64,000 nucleotides of DNA from Candidatus Binatia bacterium (GTDB lineage: Bacteria; Desulfobacterota; Binatia; Bin18), in assembly GCA_951812575.1 (NCBI GenBank), contig OX638322.1, positions 4,158,501 through 4,222,500 on the forward strand, written 5' to 3'. Position 1 is the first letter of the stretch. The number at the start of each line of letters is the position of its first letter. The notes under the pieces were generated by a model. It saw only the letters and a program-made list of their open reading frames with translations, was not told the origin of the DNA and searched no databases. Position numbers and translations under genes: made by a program. Shown piece after piece: positions 1 to 7,612 of the stretch.

Positions 1-149
1 CTGGAATCGGACAGCGAGCCGCGCACCGCAACACCGAGATAGTCGAGAAAGAAGTATTTGGCCCGATCGACCACCTCGACCGGCAGGCTGTCGTAATCGA
101 GCCGGGTACAGAATGCGGCCAGATGTTGGGTCAGCGGAATTTCCATCAT
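1..149 (-). CDS. MmgE/PrpD family protein, N-terminal part (runs off window)
   Basis: The reverse strand from 149 stays open to the window edge and gives 49 residues beginning MMEIPLTQHLAAFCTRL. It contains PVEVVDRAKYFFLDYLGVAV, which matches the helical N-terminus of MmgE/PrpD proteins, where a VxxRAKxxxLDxLG pattern is typical. The family includes 2-methylcitrate dehydratase and cis-aconitate-related enzymes, so the substrate cannot be told from this fragment. The gene lies 61 bases downstream of the LLM oxidoreductase on the same strand, with a hairpin repeat between them. Two adjacent ATG codons (149 and 146) make the start ambiguous by one residue. The C-terminus is outside the window. 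Confidence 0.7.
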   Translation of the reverse strand, partial: MMEIPLTQHLAAFCTRLDYDSLPVEVVDRAKYFFLDYLGVAVRGSLSDS

Positions 150-151
150 CT

Positions 152-190
152 TGTCCTCTCTCTCCCCCTGGGAGAGGGCCGGGGTGAGGG
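152..190. repeat. GC-rich hairpin repeat
   Basis: A CTCTCCCCCTGGGAGAG palindrome is followed by GGCCGGGGTGAGGG. It sits between the LLM gene and the MmgE/PrpD gene and could slow transcription between them. Related GC-rich palindromic stretches lie near 3366-3415 and 24593-24691, so this looks like a dispersed intergenic repeat rather than a gene-specific terminator. There is no T-run. Confidence 0.55.
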
Positions 191-210
191 TCCTTAAAAA
201 AGAAACACCC

Positions 211-1224
211 TTACAACTTCGGAATGACCTTTTCGCCAAAGGTGCGTATCGCTTGCAGCGTATTCTCGTGCGACGGACCGCCCGGCTGTCGAAAGCGCAT
301 GATCAGATAATCCGGCTGAATCGCTTCTTTCCACATCTGGAGTTGCTCCAGGCAGTCCTCGGGCGAGCCCACAATCAGCCGCTCCTTAGCAGCTATGCCA
401 AAGCTCAGCTCTTCAGGGGTCTTGACGTCCTTGATGTGTTCATCCTGGACATAGGCGTCATACTGAAAGTAGAAGCGGTGGGTATACATGGTCGGCTCGC
501 TGACGGCTTCGGCGTCGGCCATGCTGTCGGCCAGCACGGCATCGCGCATCAGGCAGATATACGGTTTGCGGCCCGCCTTTTCCGCGGCGGCCCGGTAGCG
601 GGTGGCATAGTCTTTAATGACTCCGAGGCTCTGCACCGGGTCGGCGATCCAGCCATCCGCCAGCCGCCCTGCCCGGCGCAGCCCGACCGGCGTCCAGGAC
701 GCCATCCAGATCGGCGGACCGGACTGTTGACTCGGGCCGGGCGTAATCAGGGTATCCTGATAGTGAAAATGCTTGCCCTCAAAAGAGAAGCGCTCCCCGG
801 TCCAGCTCTTGCGGATAATCTCCATGGCTTCTTCGGTCCGGGTGGCCCGCTCGGTGATCGGAATCTCGAACGCGTCGAAATCGTGCTGCTGATACCCCAC
901 ACCCATACTCAGAACGAGCCGCCCTTTGGTCGCCTGGTCGATCACGGCGCAGTCTTCCGCAACATGGACGGGATGGTGGAGCGGCATCAACAACACGCAC
1001 GTGCCGACCTTTATGCGTTCGGTCTTCATCCCGACCAAGCCGGCTAGCAGCAACGGGTTGGGCAGATAGCCGTCTTCCTGCTGGTGGTGCTCGGTCAGAA
1101 AGCAGCCGTCCCAGCCGCTGGCCTCCGCGGCCTGGGCCTCGGCAATAACTTCATCAATCACCCGTCCCATATTCGTCCCGGACGGGGGGTCTTGAGTACA
1201 GGGGAGATAACCAACTGGCAGCAT
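211..1224 (-). CDS. LLM class flavin-dependent oxidoreductase
   Basis: This 337-residue protein belongs to the luciferase-like monooxygenase family, TIM-barrel enzymes that use reduced FMN or F420. Family marks are the N-terminal beta strand MLPVGYLPCTQ, the TEHHQQEDGYLPNP segment (about 44-57), the GTCVLLMPLHHPVHVAED strand-loop (73-90) and the later GPPIWMASW and GRLADGW motifs (about 168-192). Members oxidise varied organic substrates such as alkanesulfonates, nitrilotriacetate and long-chain aldehydes; the substrate here cannot be inferred. It is one of three LLM proteins in the window (see 8132 and 52362) and precedes an MmgE/PrpD gene on the same strand, which suggests a small catabolic operon. 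Confidence 0.88.
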   Translation of the reverse strand: MLPVGYLPCTQDPPSGTNMGRVIDEVIAEAQAAEASGWDGCFLTEHHQQEDGYLPNPLLLAGLVGMKTERIKVGTCVLLMPLHHPVHVAEDCAVIDQATKGRLVLSMGVGYQQHDFDAFEIPITERATRTEEAMEIIRKSWTGERFSFEGKHFHYQDTLITPGPSQQSGPPIWMASWTPVGLRRAGRLADGWIADPVQSLGVIKDYATRYRAAAEKAGRKPYICLMRDAVLADSMADAEAVSEPTMYTHRFYFQYDAYVQDEHIKDVKTPEELSFGIAAKERLIVGSPEDCLEQLQMWKEAIQPDYLIMRFRQPGGPSHENTLQAIRTFGEKVIPKL

Positions 1225-1340
1225 ATGCGTTCTCCTTTTGGGTTCGTAGTAGAGGCTGCCTAGAAAAACAAAAACTCCCGCGCTTGTCTATCGTGGGGGC
1301 GCGTCGCCAGAGGCCGAGTGAGGGTTTTCCAGTCGGGAGT

Positions 1341-1370
1341 GTCGGCTTACGCTCTGCTAAACCGACCTAC
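1341..1370 (-). repeat. 30-bp palindromic dispersed repeat, copy 1
   Basis: The reverse complement begins GTAGGTCGGTTTAGCAGAGC and ends GTAAGCCGAC. It is the inverted-orientation copy of the repeat at 2283, 3238 and 3993. The two arms (GGTCGGTTTA and TAAGCCGAC) pair with mismatches. Repeats of this GTAGGT..GGTTAGC..GCGTAACC type occur in many bacterial genomes. Confidence 0.6.
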
Positions 1371-1424
1371 CAAGCTAACGGAGATCTCGCAGACCGATGG
1401 TGTGAATCGGCGTAGCACCCTCCG

Positions 1425-2233
1425 TCATTCCTCCTGTTGCTTGTTTCTGGCGTTTTGTTTAGCCCGCTCGTCTATCGCATCCATGATTAGCTCGCGACAG
1501 TCTACAAGAGCGGTGATAACGTCCGACTCAAAATTCAGTTCGTAGTTCTTGTACCGGAGAATGGACGACTCAACAAAGTCTGGTTGATTGAAGATCGTTA
1601 GCGCGTCTGAATGGACCTGCCTTCTCCCGACCTTACCTTCGGCGCGTTCATCGATATGTTCGAACGCATTTCGCATTTCCTGCACTGCTTCGAGTGTCTT
1701 TGTCACGCTGTCCGGCACCTGCAATTCTGGACAATATTTCTCGATAAGGCCACATACCATCCGATAGCACCGGCCAAGAGCAACGATCGCCATTTCCGCT
1801 GCCGCGCATTGAAGTGCCCTTGCCGCTGAGGTATCCCACCGTCTTGCCGTGCCTTGTCCCGCGCTTGGATGGCTGATGCCCAAAGCGCATGTGCGGCGTC
1901 TGTCCGTCGGGCGAGGGAGAAGAAAAAGAGAAAGAAGCTCACTTGTTCCGTCGCGAACTGGTGCCATGTCCAGACGGTATTCGCTACGGGTCTGTAGCCG
2001 CCCAAACCCTTCGGGTTGTGATATTCGTCTATGTCGCGCGAGTCGATTACAAGCTCTCCAGCAGGGAATGCAATCCTATCTCCGGGTTCCAGAGGAACGA
2101 CCTCGCCAGTGTCCTCTTCGCCTCGCCGGAGGGTTCGAACATAGACGATGTTGCCCTCCCGTTTGATTGGAACAATTCTTCCGCCGAACAGAAAGGCGCC
2201 TTGATCTTGGTTGTTGCTCTCGTTGTCTGGCAT
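1425..2233 (-). pseudogene. Conserved hypothetical protein, frameshifted
   Basis: Two overlapping reverse frames look like parts of one protein. The N-terminal frame (start 2233) begins MPDNESNNQDQGAFLFGG and runs through a strand-rich part to WTWHQFATEQVSFFLFFFSL and ALWASAIQARDKAR. The C-terminal frame (to 1425) carries AAEMAIVALGRCYRMV and EMRNAFEHIDERA, a segment of the kind seen in HEPN-like helical domains. The sensible part of the first frame stops and that of the second begins at about 1830-1860, so a single-base indel there is likely. It could instead be two overlapping genes, but the second frame has no good start or ribosome binding site. Function is unknown. It sits among TA genes and repeats, consistent with a decaying accessory locus. 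A sequencing error is possible. Confidence 0.6.
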
Positions 2234-2282
2234 TCTTTAATATCCCTCTCTCAATAGGCTCTGATAACTATTTGTCACAGCC

Positions 2283-2352
2283 GTAGGTCAGGTTAGCGAA
2301 GCGTAACCTGACATCTCTTCACCGCTACCAGTCACTTTTCACTCGCCCCGCG
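2283..2352 (+). repeat. Palindromic dispersed repeat, copy 2, with conserved tail
   Basis: The core 2283-2312 is an almost perfect palindrome (GTCAGGTTA / TAACCTGAC). A tail of about 40 bp follows (CATCTCTTCACCG, then CACTTTTCACTCGCC), which is also present after copy 4 at 3993-4062. The shared tail shows these two are copies of one longer element and not chance palindromes. Confidence 0.7.
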
Positions 2353-2426
2353 TCAGAGCCATTCCAGCAATTCGCGCAACGCCTTCCCGTCGCTCGCCTC
2401 GTTCCGACCGTAATACGTCGCACGGT

Positions 2427-2822
2427 TCAGGAGGGTTCCAGGTCGTAGACGGGCATAGCCAAGGCGCGGGCGGCGGTGGTCATCCGGTGGTCGTAGCTGG
2501 CAAGCGAGACTGACTGCCCTTGGTTACGCAGGTAGTCGCATGACGCCAGATGCAGGGCGTCGAGCGTGCGAACAGACACGGGAAAGGCGTCCAGGGCGCG
2601 CGCGAGCACTGGTGGGGATAGCTCCAGCAAGGCGACCCGTCCGATGAGCCCGCTTGCGGCCTCGCCGTGCGACTCCGCAAGTCCGCGCGCATGGAGTCGG
2701 GTCCAGACCTCGTATTCCATCAACCGGCTGGCCACCAGGGCTTCGTCCCAAAGCGAGGCGGGTGGGCGGTGGTCTTCCGCCAGGAGTTGGGCGAGCACAA
2801 CAGAGGTATCGAGGTAGATCAC
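2427..2822 (-). CDS. PIN domain type II toxin (VapC-like)
   Basis: A 131-residue PIN-domain protein, the size usual for VapC ribonucleases. It begins MIYLDTSVVLAQLL with the first catalytic Asp at position 5. A conserved Glu follows in SRLMEYEVWTRL (about 37-41), then RTLDALHLASCDYL with an Asp near 88 and SYDHRMTTAARALAM with the last acidic residue near 114. PIN toxins cut RNA, often tRNA or rRNA, and are neutralised by the partner antitoxin. Its ATG overlaps the stop of the upstream antitoxin by 4 bases (ATGA), the usual translational coupling of TA operons. The acidic residues are all present, so it should be active. Confidence 0.85.
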   Translation of the reverse strand: MIYLDTSVVLAQLLAEDHRPPASLWDEALVASRLMEYEVWTRLHARGLAESHGEAASGLIGRVALLELSPPVLARALDAFPVSVRTLDALHLASCDYLRNQGQSVSLASYDHRMTTAARALAMPVYDLEPS

Positions 2823-3112
2823 CGTTCGCTTCTATCGGCATCCAATTCGCCAAGAAGAGTAGAGAGCGGCGCAACCCGTTCCGGAGTCGGAGGCTCCCCT
2901 GTGGCGGGTAGCGTTGGGGGCGTCAGCCACCCCTTGCGCACGGCCTCGGCCAGCAGTGCATCGGCGAGCATCGGGCTTCTGGTTTCCCTCGGGGGACCGA
3001 TCTCCGCAACAACACGGTCGTGGTCCGTGACCAGAACGGTCTCGCCCGATGCGGCGAGCCGCACGTACTCGCTCAACCGGCTGTTCAATACTTTTATTCC
3101 GACCGATCTCAT
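2819..3112 (-). CDS. Phd/YefM-like antitoxin
   Basis: A 97-residue antitoxin for the PIN toxin at 2427. The N-terminus MRSVGIKVLNSRLSEYVRL and ASGETVLVTDHDRVVAEIGP matches the Phd/YefM DNA-binding fold (positions 1-45), and the Pro- and charge-rich C-terminus would wrap the toxin. The start at 3112 is chosen because the family begins at this Met; the frame stays open upstream to 3211, but those residues (MWYYRADAGHGSG...) do not fit the family. The pair would normally repress its own promoter through the Phd-like domain. The 4-base overlap with the toxin gene supports one operon. Confidence 0.82.
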   Translation of the reverse strand: MRSVGIKVLNSRLSEYVRLAASGETVLVTDHDRVVAEIGPPRETRSPMLADALLAEAVRKGWLTPPTLPATGEPPTPERVAPLSTLLGELDADRSER

Positions 3113-3237
3113 GTATGGAAAGTAGCAACGAGAAGCGACCTGGTCAAACCGTACCCAATCGACGCATCCCCTTCCTGAGCCGTGTCCCGCATCGGCACGG
3201 TAATACCACATCCGGCCGCGTGGCGGAGCCGAGAGCC

Positions 3238-3267
3238 GTAGGCCAAGCTTGCGAAGTGTAGCCTGAT
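3238..3267 (+). repeat. Palindromic dispersed repeat, copy 3
   Basis: The sequence GTAGGCCAAGCTTGCGAAGT followed by GTAGCCTGAT is a more diverged member of the family at 1341, 2283 and 3993. It lies just upstream of the PIN toxin-antitoxin operon. Confidence 0.5.
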
Positions 3268-3467
3268 ATTTCCCCTAGCTGGCGTCAGGGATTTTTGGAG
3301 GGCAGACTATCCGTCAGTGTTTGGTGCTAAGCGGTTGATTTTATTGAGGGTAGAGCAGCCGCTTTCAGCCCCTCGCCCTCTGGGAGAGGGTAGCCGAAGG
3401 CCGGGCAAGGGCCGGAGTGTTCGCTCTTGGGCAGGATCACAGGTTGAGTGAGCGGCGAAACGGAGAC
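3268..3467. other. Intergenic stretch with GC-rich palindrome
   Basis: No convincing gene is seen in the gap between the antitoxin (3112) and the AT-rich orphan (3468). It holds repeat copy 3 and a CCCTCTGGGAGAGGG palindrome with a GGCCGGGCAAGGGCCGG follow-on at about 3368-3416, related to the hairpin repeat at 152-190. Confidence 0.5.
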
Positions 3468-3950
3468 TCACCTTTTAATGGACTTACTAAAGGCAAAACC
3501 CCAAACAGCTATCCAAATCATCTGCAATAAACCAATAAAACTCAGCCAATTTTTGCTCCTCAGAGGAAGGCATTTATATTCATCCCCACACACTGCTTCA
3601 AGGCTTCCTGCGTAAAGATGTATCTGGCTAATGGGTCGTAGGGAAAATGCTATCCAATCGGACTGCTTACCCCAATTCAAAGCATCGTCCGATTTGATGG
3701 TTAGATTTCTAATAAGAATATTAGCCAGTCGGGTGTATATTTTCCTCTCACTATTAAGCGGAAGGCCTTTGTCGAAAGATCGAAAACATATGTTTTCGTC
3801 AAGTCCATTTTCTTTCAGAAATGGAATCGCCAAGGTGAAGTCCCACGATGATTTAGTAGACGTCTTCTCTATGTAGGACTTTTCATTAACTTCCTGTAAA
3901 ATTTTTCCCAAATCGGAGAAAGAAATGCGCCTTCTTGATTTTTCGTTCAT
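3468..3950 (-). CDS. Hypothetical protein, AT-rich, possible C-terminal membrane segment
   Basis: A 160-residue frame with much lower GC than its surroundings, which suggests recent transfer. No family is recognised. The N-terminal two thirds are polar and mixed helix/strand (SDLGKILQEVNEKSYIEKTS, then SWDFTLAIPFLKENGLDEN). The C-terminus WLSFIGLLQMIWIAVWGFAF (about 135-154) is hydrophobic and ends in a basic tail KSIKR, as in a tail-anchored protein. A purine-rich stretch (AAAATAAGGATG) lies before the ATG. It stands alone between repeat copies 3 and 4, with no partner gene. It could be an orphan of a phage or a TA-like locus, but nothing in the sequence shows this. Confidence 0.55.
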   Translation of the reverse strand: MNEKSRRRISFSDLGKILQEVNEKSYIEKTSTKSSWDFTLAIPFLKENGLDENICFRSFDKGLPLNSERKIYTRLANILIRNLTIKSDDALNWGKQSDWIAFSLRPISQIHLYAGSLEAVCGDEYKCLPLRSKNWLSFIGLLQMIWIAVWGFAFSKSIKR

Positions 3951-3992
3951 CCTTATTTTCTCTTTCCATTCGTCAAGTCGGACGCCAGAGGC

Positions 3993-4062
3993 GTAGTTAA
4001 GTCAGCGAAGCGGAACCTGACATCTCCTCACCGTCGGTCACTCTTCACTCGCCCGGCGTCAA
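3993..4062 (+). repeat. Palindromic dispersed repeat, copy 4, with conserved tail
   Basis: The core GTAGTTAAGTCAGCGAAGCG is followed by GAACCTGAC (3993-4021), then the same tail as copy 2 (CATCTCCTCACCG, then CACTCTTCACTCGCC). Copies 2 and 4 enclose the PIN TA operon and the AT-rich orphan. Confidence 0.65.
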
Positions 4063-4157
4063 TCTTTGGCGTGAACCTGACGAACGGCGTGTGGGTACGT
4101 TTGAAACTCTGCCGAGAACATACGGGACGAGAGTTTGAGCAGAAGAGAAATTGTTCC

Positions 4158-4907
4158 CTACTTGCGCGCCTCGGCGATATGGTGTCGCGCGGAGGCCAGC
4201 GCTTTTTCGTCTACGATGCCCGCTACCGCCTCAAGCAGGGCATCGACTAGGCTGTCATCGCCCCCAACACGAAGCAGGGCTTTGTAGTGAAACGCGATCT
4301 GGGGTGCCCCCTGGGCAATCAGTGTGCCGAGCACAATGGCCTCGCGTTCGATCAGGAGCAGTCCGGCTCGACCAAAGACCCGACCGAAGTCGTCATAGCG
4401 TACCCATTCGGCTAATTCGGGACTGATCTGACTGAGCCGATGGATAAGCTTTTGGTTCTCCTCGCTGCCGCCGGTCAGTTGCTCTTGAATCTGCATCCCG
4501 CGTTCTCCCCAGATAGTCGGGGCGTACTCCGGCCAGGGTTCGGTCGGTTGCGGACTCTGCCCCTGGGAACGTTGGCTGATGTAGTCGGGATACACCTGCT
4601 GAAAGCGTCCCAGTGTGCTCAGGGTCCGCGGATAGCCGATGTAGGGCAGCAGGTTCAAGACCGCTTCGTACATCTGGAGTTCACTGAGCCCGGCGTCCTT
4701 GCCCTCACTGAAGAGCTGCTCGGCGGTATCGAATCGACCCGAGGTGCCGGCGGCGGATATTTGGCACAGCGCGGCCAGAGTGGTCTGGTTGTAGGCCGCG
4801 TTTTGGGCGTAAGCGGCCAGCGGCAGCAGGCCCACAGCGCAGACGAGCCCAATTATCAGCCTGCCACTCTTCCTCCAAAGACCCGTCATTTTTTTCCGCT
4901 TCTGCAT
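4158..4907 (-). CDS. Exported carboxymuconolactone decarboxylase-like protein
   Basis: A 249-residue protein with a clear signal peptide: basic MQKRKKMTGLWRKSGR, hydrophobic LIIGLVCAVGLLPLAA and cleavage near AYAQ-NA (about 35). The mature part resembles CMD/AhpD-like helical proteins: LAALCQISAAGTSGRF, AGLSELQMYEAVLNLLPYIG and a second half with VLGTLIAQGAPQIAFHYKAL. It has two CMD-like halves. The CxxC redox motif of AhpD-type enzymes is not seen, so peroxidase activity is not supported. It lies 20 bases downstream of the CoA-transferase on the same strand and may belong to that operon. Export is unusual for the family and points to a periplasmic role. Confidence 0.65.
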   Translation of the reverse strand: MQKRKKMTGLWRKSGRLIIGLVCAVGLLPLAAYAQNAAYNQTTLAALCQISAAGTSGRFDTAEQLFSEGKDAGLSELQMYEAVLNLLPYIGYPRTLSTLGRFQQVYPDYISQRSQGQSPQPTEPWPEYAPTIWGERGMQIQEQLTGGSEENQKLIHRLSQISPELAEWVRYDDFGRVFGRAGLLLIEREAIVLGTLIAQGAPQIAFHYKALLRVGGDDSLVDALLEAVAGIVDEKALASARHHIAEARK

Positions 4908-4926
4908 ACGTTCTCCTTGTCACCAG

Positions 4927-6165
4927 CTACCCTTCCGCATTCTCAACAAGGGTGCCCTGATCCTTTAATTCCTGGATTCGCTCGGCCGTATAGCCGCATA
5001 AGCCGCCCAGCAACTCGGCCGTATGTTGGCCGAGACGTGACGCCGGCCCAGGGATGCGCGGCGGGGTCTTGGAGAATTTGTGGGGGGATTGGAGCAGCTT
5101 CAGTTCGCCGTAGTCCGGGTTGGGCATGGTTTCGACCATGCGTTTGCTTAAATGCGGGTCTTCCGCAAATTGGCCGATGGACAGAATCGGAGCAACCGGC
5201 AGGCGGAGTTCGTCGGCCATAATCCGAATCGCCTCTTCGTCACTCGGCAGCGATTGCAGCCACTCTTCGATAATGACCCGCAGGGCGTCGGCGTTCTGGA
5301 TGCGCCAGCGGTTGGTCTTGAACTCGGGCGAGGTCAGTAACTCCTCGTGTCCCATGCGTTTGACCAGGGTCACCCAGTGGTCCTCGGTAATCAGTCCGAT
5401 GGCGATATAGCCGTCTTTGGATTTGAACGCGCCGTACGGAAACGCACCGGCACGCTGCGAGCCGCCGCGCTGTGGATCAACTTTTCCATCCGTCACGCTG
5501 TAGGCCGCCAGCGCCCAGTCGTGGGAATTATAGGTGCAGTCCACCAGCGCCAAGTCGATATGCTGGCCCTCGCCCGTACGCTGACGATGAAACAGGGCCG
5601 CCATAATCGCGCCAAAGGCGTTGAGCGCGGTCATGTGATCGCCAATGGCCGAGGCCGGATAGGCCGGATAGCCGTCCGGCTCGCCGACCAGATGCAGCAA
5701 TCCACCAGCCGCCAGGGCGACCAGGTCGTTGCCGATGCGGCGGGAGTACGGCCCGGTCTGCCCGTAGGTCGAGACCGAGCACATGACGAGGCTCGGGTTG
5801 ACGGCGGACAGGCTGTCGTAAGTCAGGCCGTAGCGCTCCATGATGCCGGGCGTGAAGTTCTCGAACAGCACGTCGCAGTGCCGGACCAAATCCTTGATGA
5901 CGGCCTGGCCGGCCGGGGTTTTGATATCTACGCACAGGCTCTTCTTGCCCCGGTTGTGCATGATGAAATAGCTCGGCGTAGCGCCATCCTTGCCGTCCTT
6001 GGGCACAATGCGGATATGCCGGCTGTGCTCGCCTTTGGGGGGGAGTTCAACCTTGATGACTTCCGCCCCGAGGTCCACCATCAGCCGCGTGGCCTGCGGT
6101 CCGGCCAGCCATTGGGTCAGGTCAAGAATACGCACCCCTTCAAGAATCTGTTTGTGTTCGGTCAT
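4927..6165 (-). CDS. CaiB/BaiF family III CoA-transferase
   Basis: A 412-residue family III CoA-transferase, which moves CoA between carboxylic acids and acyl-CoA through an aspartyl-CoA intermediate. Hallmarks are VRILDLTQWLAGP (11-23), LGAEVIKVE (32-40), CDVLFENFTPGIMERYGL (97-114), the catalytic Asp in ASAIGDHMTAL (Asp176, by comparison with formyl-CoA transferase) and RTGEGQHIDLALVD. The length is standard. It is followed by the CMD-like gene and preceded, 11 bases away, by an SDR gene on the same strand, so the three probably form one operon activating and oxidising an organic acid. The acid cannot be named from the sequence. Confidence 0.9.
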   Translation of the reverse strand: MTEHKQILEGVRILDLTQWLAGPQATRLMVDLGAEVIKVELPPKGEHSRHIRIVPKDGKDGATPSYFIMHNRGKKSLCVDIKTPAGQAVIKDLVRHCDVLFENFTPGIMERYGLTYDSLSAVNPSLVMCSVSTYGQTGPYSRRIGNDLVALAAGGLLHLVGEPDGYPAYPASAIGDHMTALNAFGAIMAALFHRQRTGEGQHIDLALVDCTYNSHDWALAAYSVTDGKVDPQRGGSQRAGAFPYGAFKSKDGYIAIGLITEDHWVTLVKRMGHEELLTSPEFKTNRWRIQNADALRVIIEEWLQSLPSDEEAIRIMADELRLPVAPILSIGQFAEDPHLSKRMVETMPNPDYGELKLLQSPHKFSKTPPRIPGPASRLGQHTAELLGGLCGYTAERIQELKDQGTLVENAEG

Positions 6166-6176
6166 GTCACACTCCC

Positions 6177-6938
6177 TTAGATAGCCTTGCCAGCCACAAA
6201 CCCACCGTCAATCGGAATCGTTGCGCCCGTCATGAAGTCGGCGTCCTCAGACGCCAGGAATAACATCAGCTTGGCGATTTCTTCCGGCTGAGCCCAGCGT
6301 CCGGCCGGATGCGCTTTTTTGAGCGAGGCCACGATATCCGGTTTATCAAAATAGCCTGCGGTCATGGCGGTCTCGACCACACCAGGGGCAATGGCGTTGA
6401 CCTGAATATGCTTATCGGCCAGTTCCATGCCCATTTCCTTGGTCAGGCCGACCACCCCATGCTTGGAGGCCACATAGGCCGCCCGGTTCGGCACGCCCAC
6501 GAGACCGGCGACCGACGACAGGTTAATGATTTTTCCGCTTTTATTCTGCGCAGTCAGGTACTGGGCAACGGCTTGACTGCACAGAAACGTCCCGGTCAGG
6601 TTCGTGCCGATGACCTTTGTCCATTCTTCGGCAGGCAATTCCAGGAACGGGACGATCTCACGCACCCCCGCACTGTTTATCAGTACATCGAGTGAGCCGA
6701 GTCCGGCTACGGCCCGCTCGACCAGAGCCTGCACCGAATCCGGTTGCGTAACATCGACCTGGAGGGCCACGGCCTTACGCCCTACTTCCTCAACCGCGCT
6801 GGCGGTTGTCTGGGCCGCTTCAAGCCGGAGGTCCGCTGCAGCAATAGTCGCGCCTTCCGTGGCAAAGGCCAAGCTTGCCGCTCGCCCGATCCCACTGCCC
6901 GCGCCTGTAATCAGGACACCCGTATTTTCAAACCGCAT
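6177..6938 (-). CDS. SDR family NAD(P)-dependent oxidoreductase
   Basis: A 253-residue classical short-chain dehydrogenase. It has the cofactor motif TGAGSGIG (11-18), acidic DLRLE after the second strand (favouring NAD), NSAG (88-91), the catalytic Ser142 in NLSSVAG, Tyr155 and Lys159 in YVASK, and the C-terminal LASEDADFMTGATIPIDGG typical of 3-oxoacyl-ACP reductase/glucose dehydrogenase-like members. It would reduce a ketone or oxidise a secondary alcohol. It is the first gene of the minus-strand set with the CoA-transferase (11-base gap). The divergent antitoxin gene at 7027 lies 88 bases upstream. Confidence 0.9.
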   Translation of the reverse strand: MRFENTGVLITGAGSGIGRAASLAFATEGATIAAADLRLEAAQTTASAVEEVGRKAVALQVDVTQPDSVQALVERAVAGLGSLDVLINSAGVREIVPFLELPAEEWTKVIGTNLTGTFLCSQAVAQYLTAQNKSGKIINLSSVAGLVGVPNRAAYVASKHGVVGLTKEMGMELADKHIQVNAIAPGVVETAMTAGYFDKPDIVASLKKAHPAGRWAQPEEIAKLMLFLASEDADFMTGATIPIDGGFVAGKAI

Positions 6939-7009
6939 ACATATCTCCTGTTGGCCTTCCTATATCCTAAATGCGCTTGCTTTTTTAGCCTGTCGGGTTC
7001 ATCTTTTGA

Positions 7010-7024
7010 TCAGAGGAACTCTGA
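7010..7024. promoter_or_regulatory. Palindrome over the RBS of the TA operon at 7027
   Basis: TCAGAG-GAA-CTCTGA is a perfect 6-bp inverted repeat with a 3-base centre, ending 2 bases before the ATG at 7027. It includes the AGAGGA ribosome binding site. It could be the autoregulatory operator of the antitoxin or a hairpin limiting translation. The call rests on symmetry and position only. Confidence 0.4.
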
Positions 7025-7026
7025 CC

Positions 7027-7245
7027 ATGAGCGAAATGCTTGACAAGGCAGTGGAGCAGGCCAAACGACTTCCCGTAGATCAACAAAACGCTATCGCCGC
7101 GCTTATTCTGGAAGAGATCGCAGATGAGCGGCGGTGGCAGGCCGCATTTGCACGTTCGCATGATACGCTTGAACAACTCGCAGCAGAGGCCGAGCAAGAA
7201 GACCGCAAAGGGCTAACCGAAGCACTCGACCCGGACGCCCTGTGA
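7027..7245 (+). CDS. Antitoxin-like protein, partner of RelE/ParE toxin
   Basis: A 72-residue acidic protein beginning MSEMLDKAVEQAKRLPVDQQ. It has an N-terminal helix pattern (IAALILEEIADERRWQ) and a charged C-terminus ending EALDPDAL. This architecture is common in small antitoxins encoded before RelE/ParE toxins; it lacks an obvious ribbon-helix-helix or HTH, so DNA binding is uncertain. The start at 7027 has an AGAGGA binding site 5-8 bases upstream; the frame is open much further upstream, but that part is antisense to the SDR gene. The stop overlaps the toxin GTG start by 4 bases (GTGA), so the two are translationally coupled. Confidence 0.72.
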   Translation: MSEMLDKAVEQAKRLPVDQQNAIAALILEEIADERRWQAAFARSHDTLEQLAAEAEQEDRKGLTEALDPDAL

Positions 7246-7511
7246 GATCCCGGACCACCAGACAGTTTCGCCGGCAGTTGAAGGCCCTGCCGGACGCAAT
7301 CCAACGACAGGTGAAGGTCGCGTATCAGCGATTCGAGGCCAATCCCTGGGATCAGAGCCTCCGTTTCAAACAGGTCCACCCATCCCAACCGATCTACTCG
7401 GTACGCATCACCAAAGGCTACCGCGCCATCGGCAAACGAGACACCAAGGGTATGTTATGGTTCTGGGTCGGCTCGCATGCAGACTATGAGCACGTTCTTG
7501 GCAGGCGATAG
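7242..7511 (+). CDS. RelE/ParE family toxin
   Basis: An 89-residue basic protein using a GTG start that overlaps the antitoxin stop. The order of elements fits the RelE/ParE fold: an N-terminal helix pair (TTRQFRRQLKALPDAIQRQV), FEANPWDQSLRFKQVH, then the strands YSVRITKGYRAIGKR and LWFWVGSHADYEHVL. Toxins of this type are ribosome-dependent mRNA interferases or gyrase poisons; the conserved Arg residues (RITKGYRAI) and the C-terminal HADYEHV segment are present, so the gene looks intact. A second, broken copy of its PIYSVRITKG region lies at 8069-8112, showing that a related toxin gene once lay nearby. Confidence 0.82.
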   Translation: MRSRTTRQFRRQLKALPDAIQRQVKVAYQRFEANPWDQSLRFKQVHPSQPIYSVRITKGYRAIGKRDTKGMLWFWVGSHADYEHVLGRR

Positions 7512-7612
7512 GACAATTATCGGCTAGTACTCGCTACAGAAAAGATTCAGGGTTTAATCCAAACTCCGGGCAACGCTGAACCCGAGGTTGTTATTCCGAA
7601 AATAAGCGAAAT

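Noticed and set aside
4440..5222. Plus-strand frame opposite the CMD-like and CoA-transferase genes
   Set aside because: It spans the junction of two clear minus-strand genes and shows no signature of its own.
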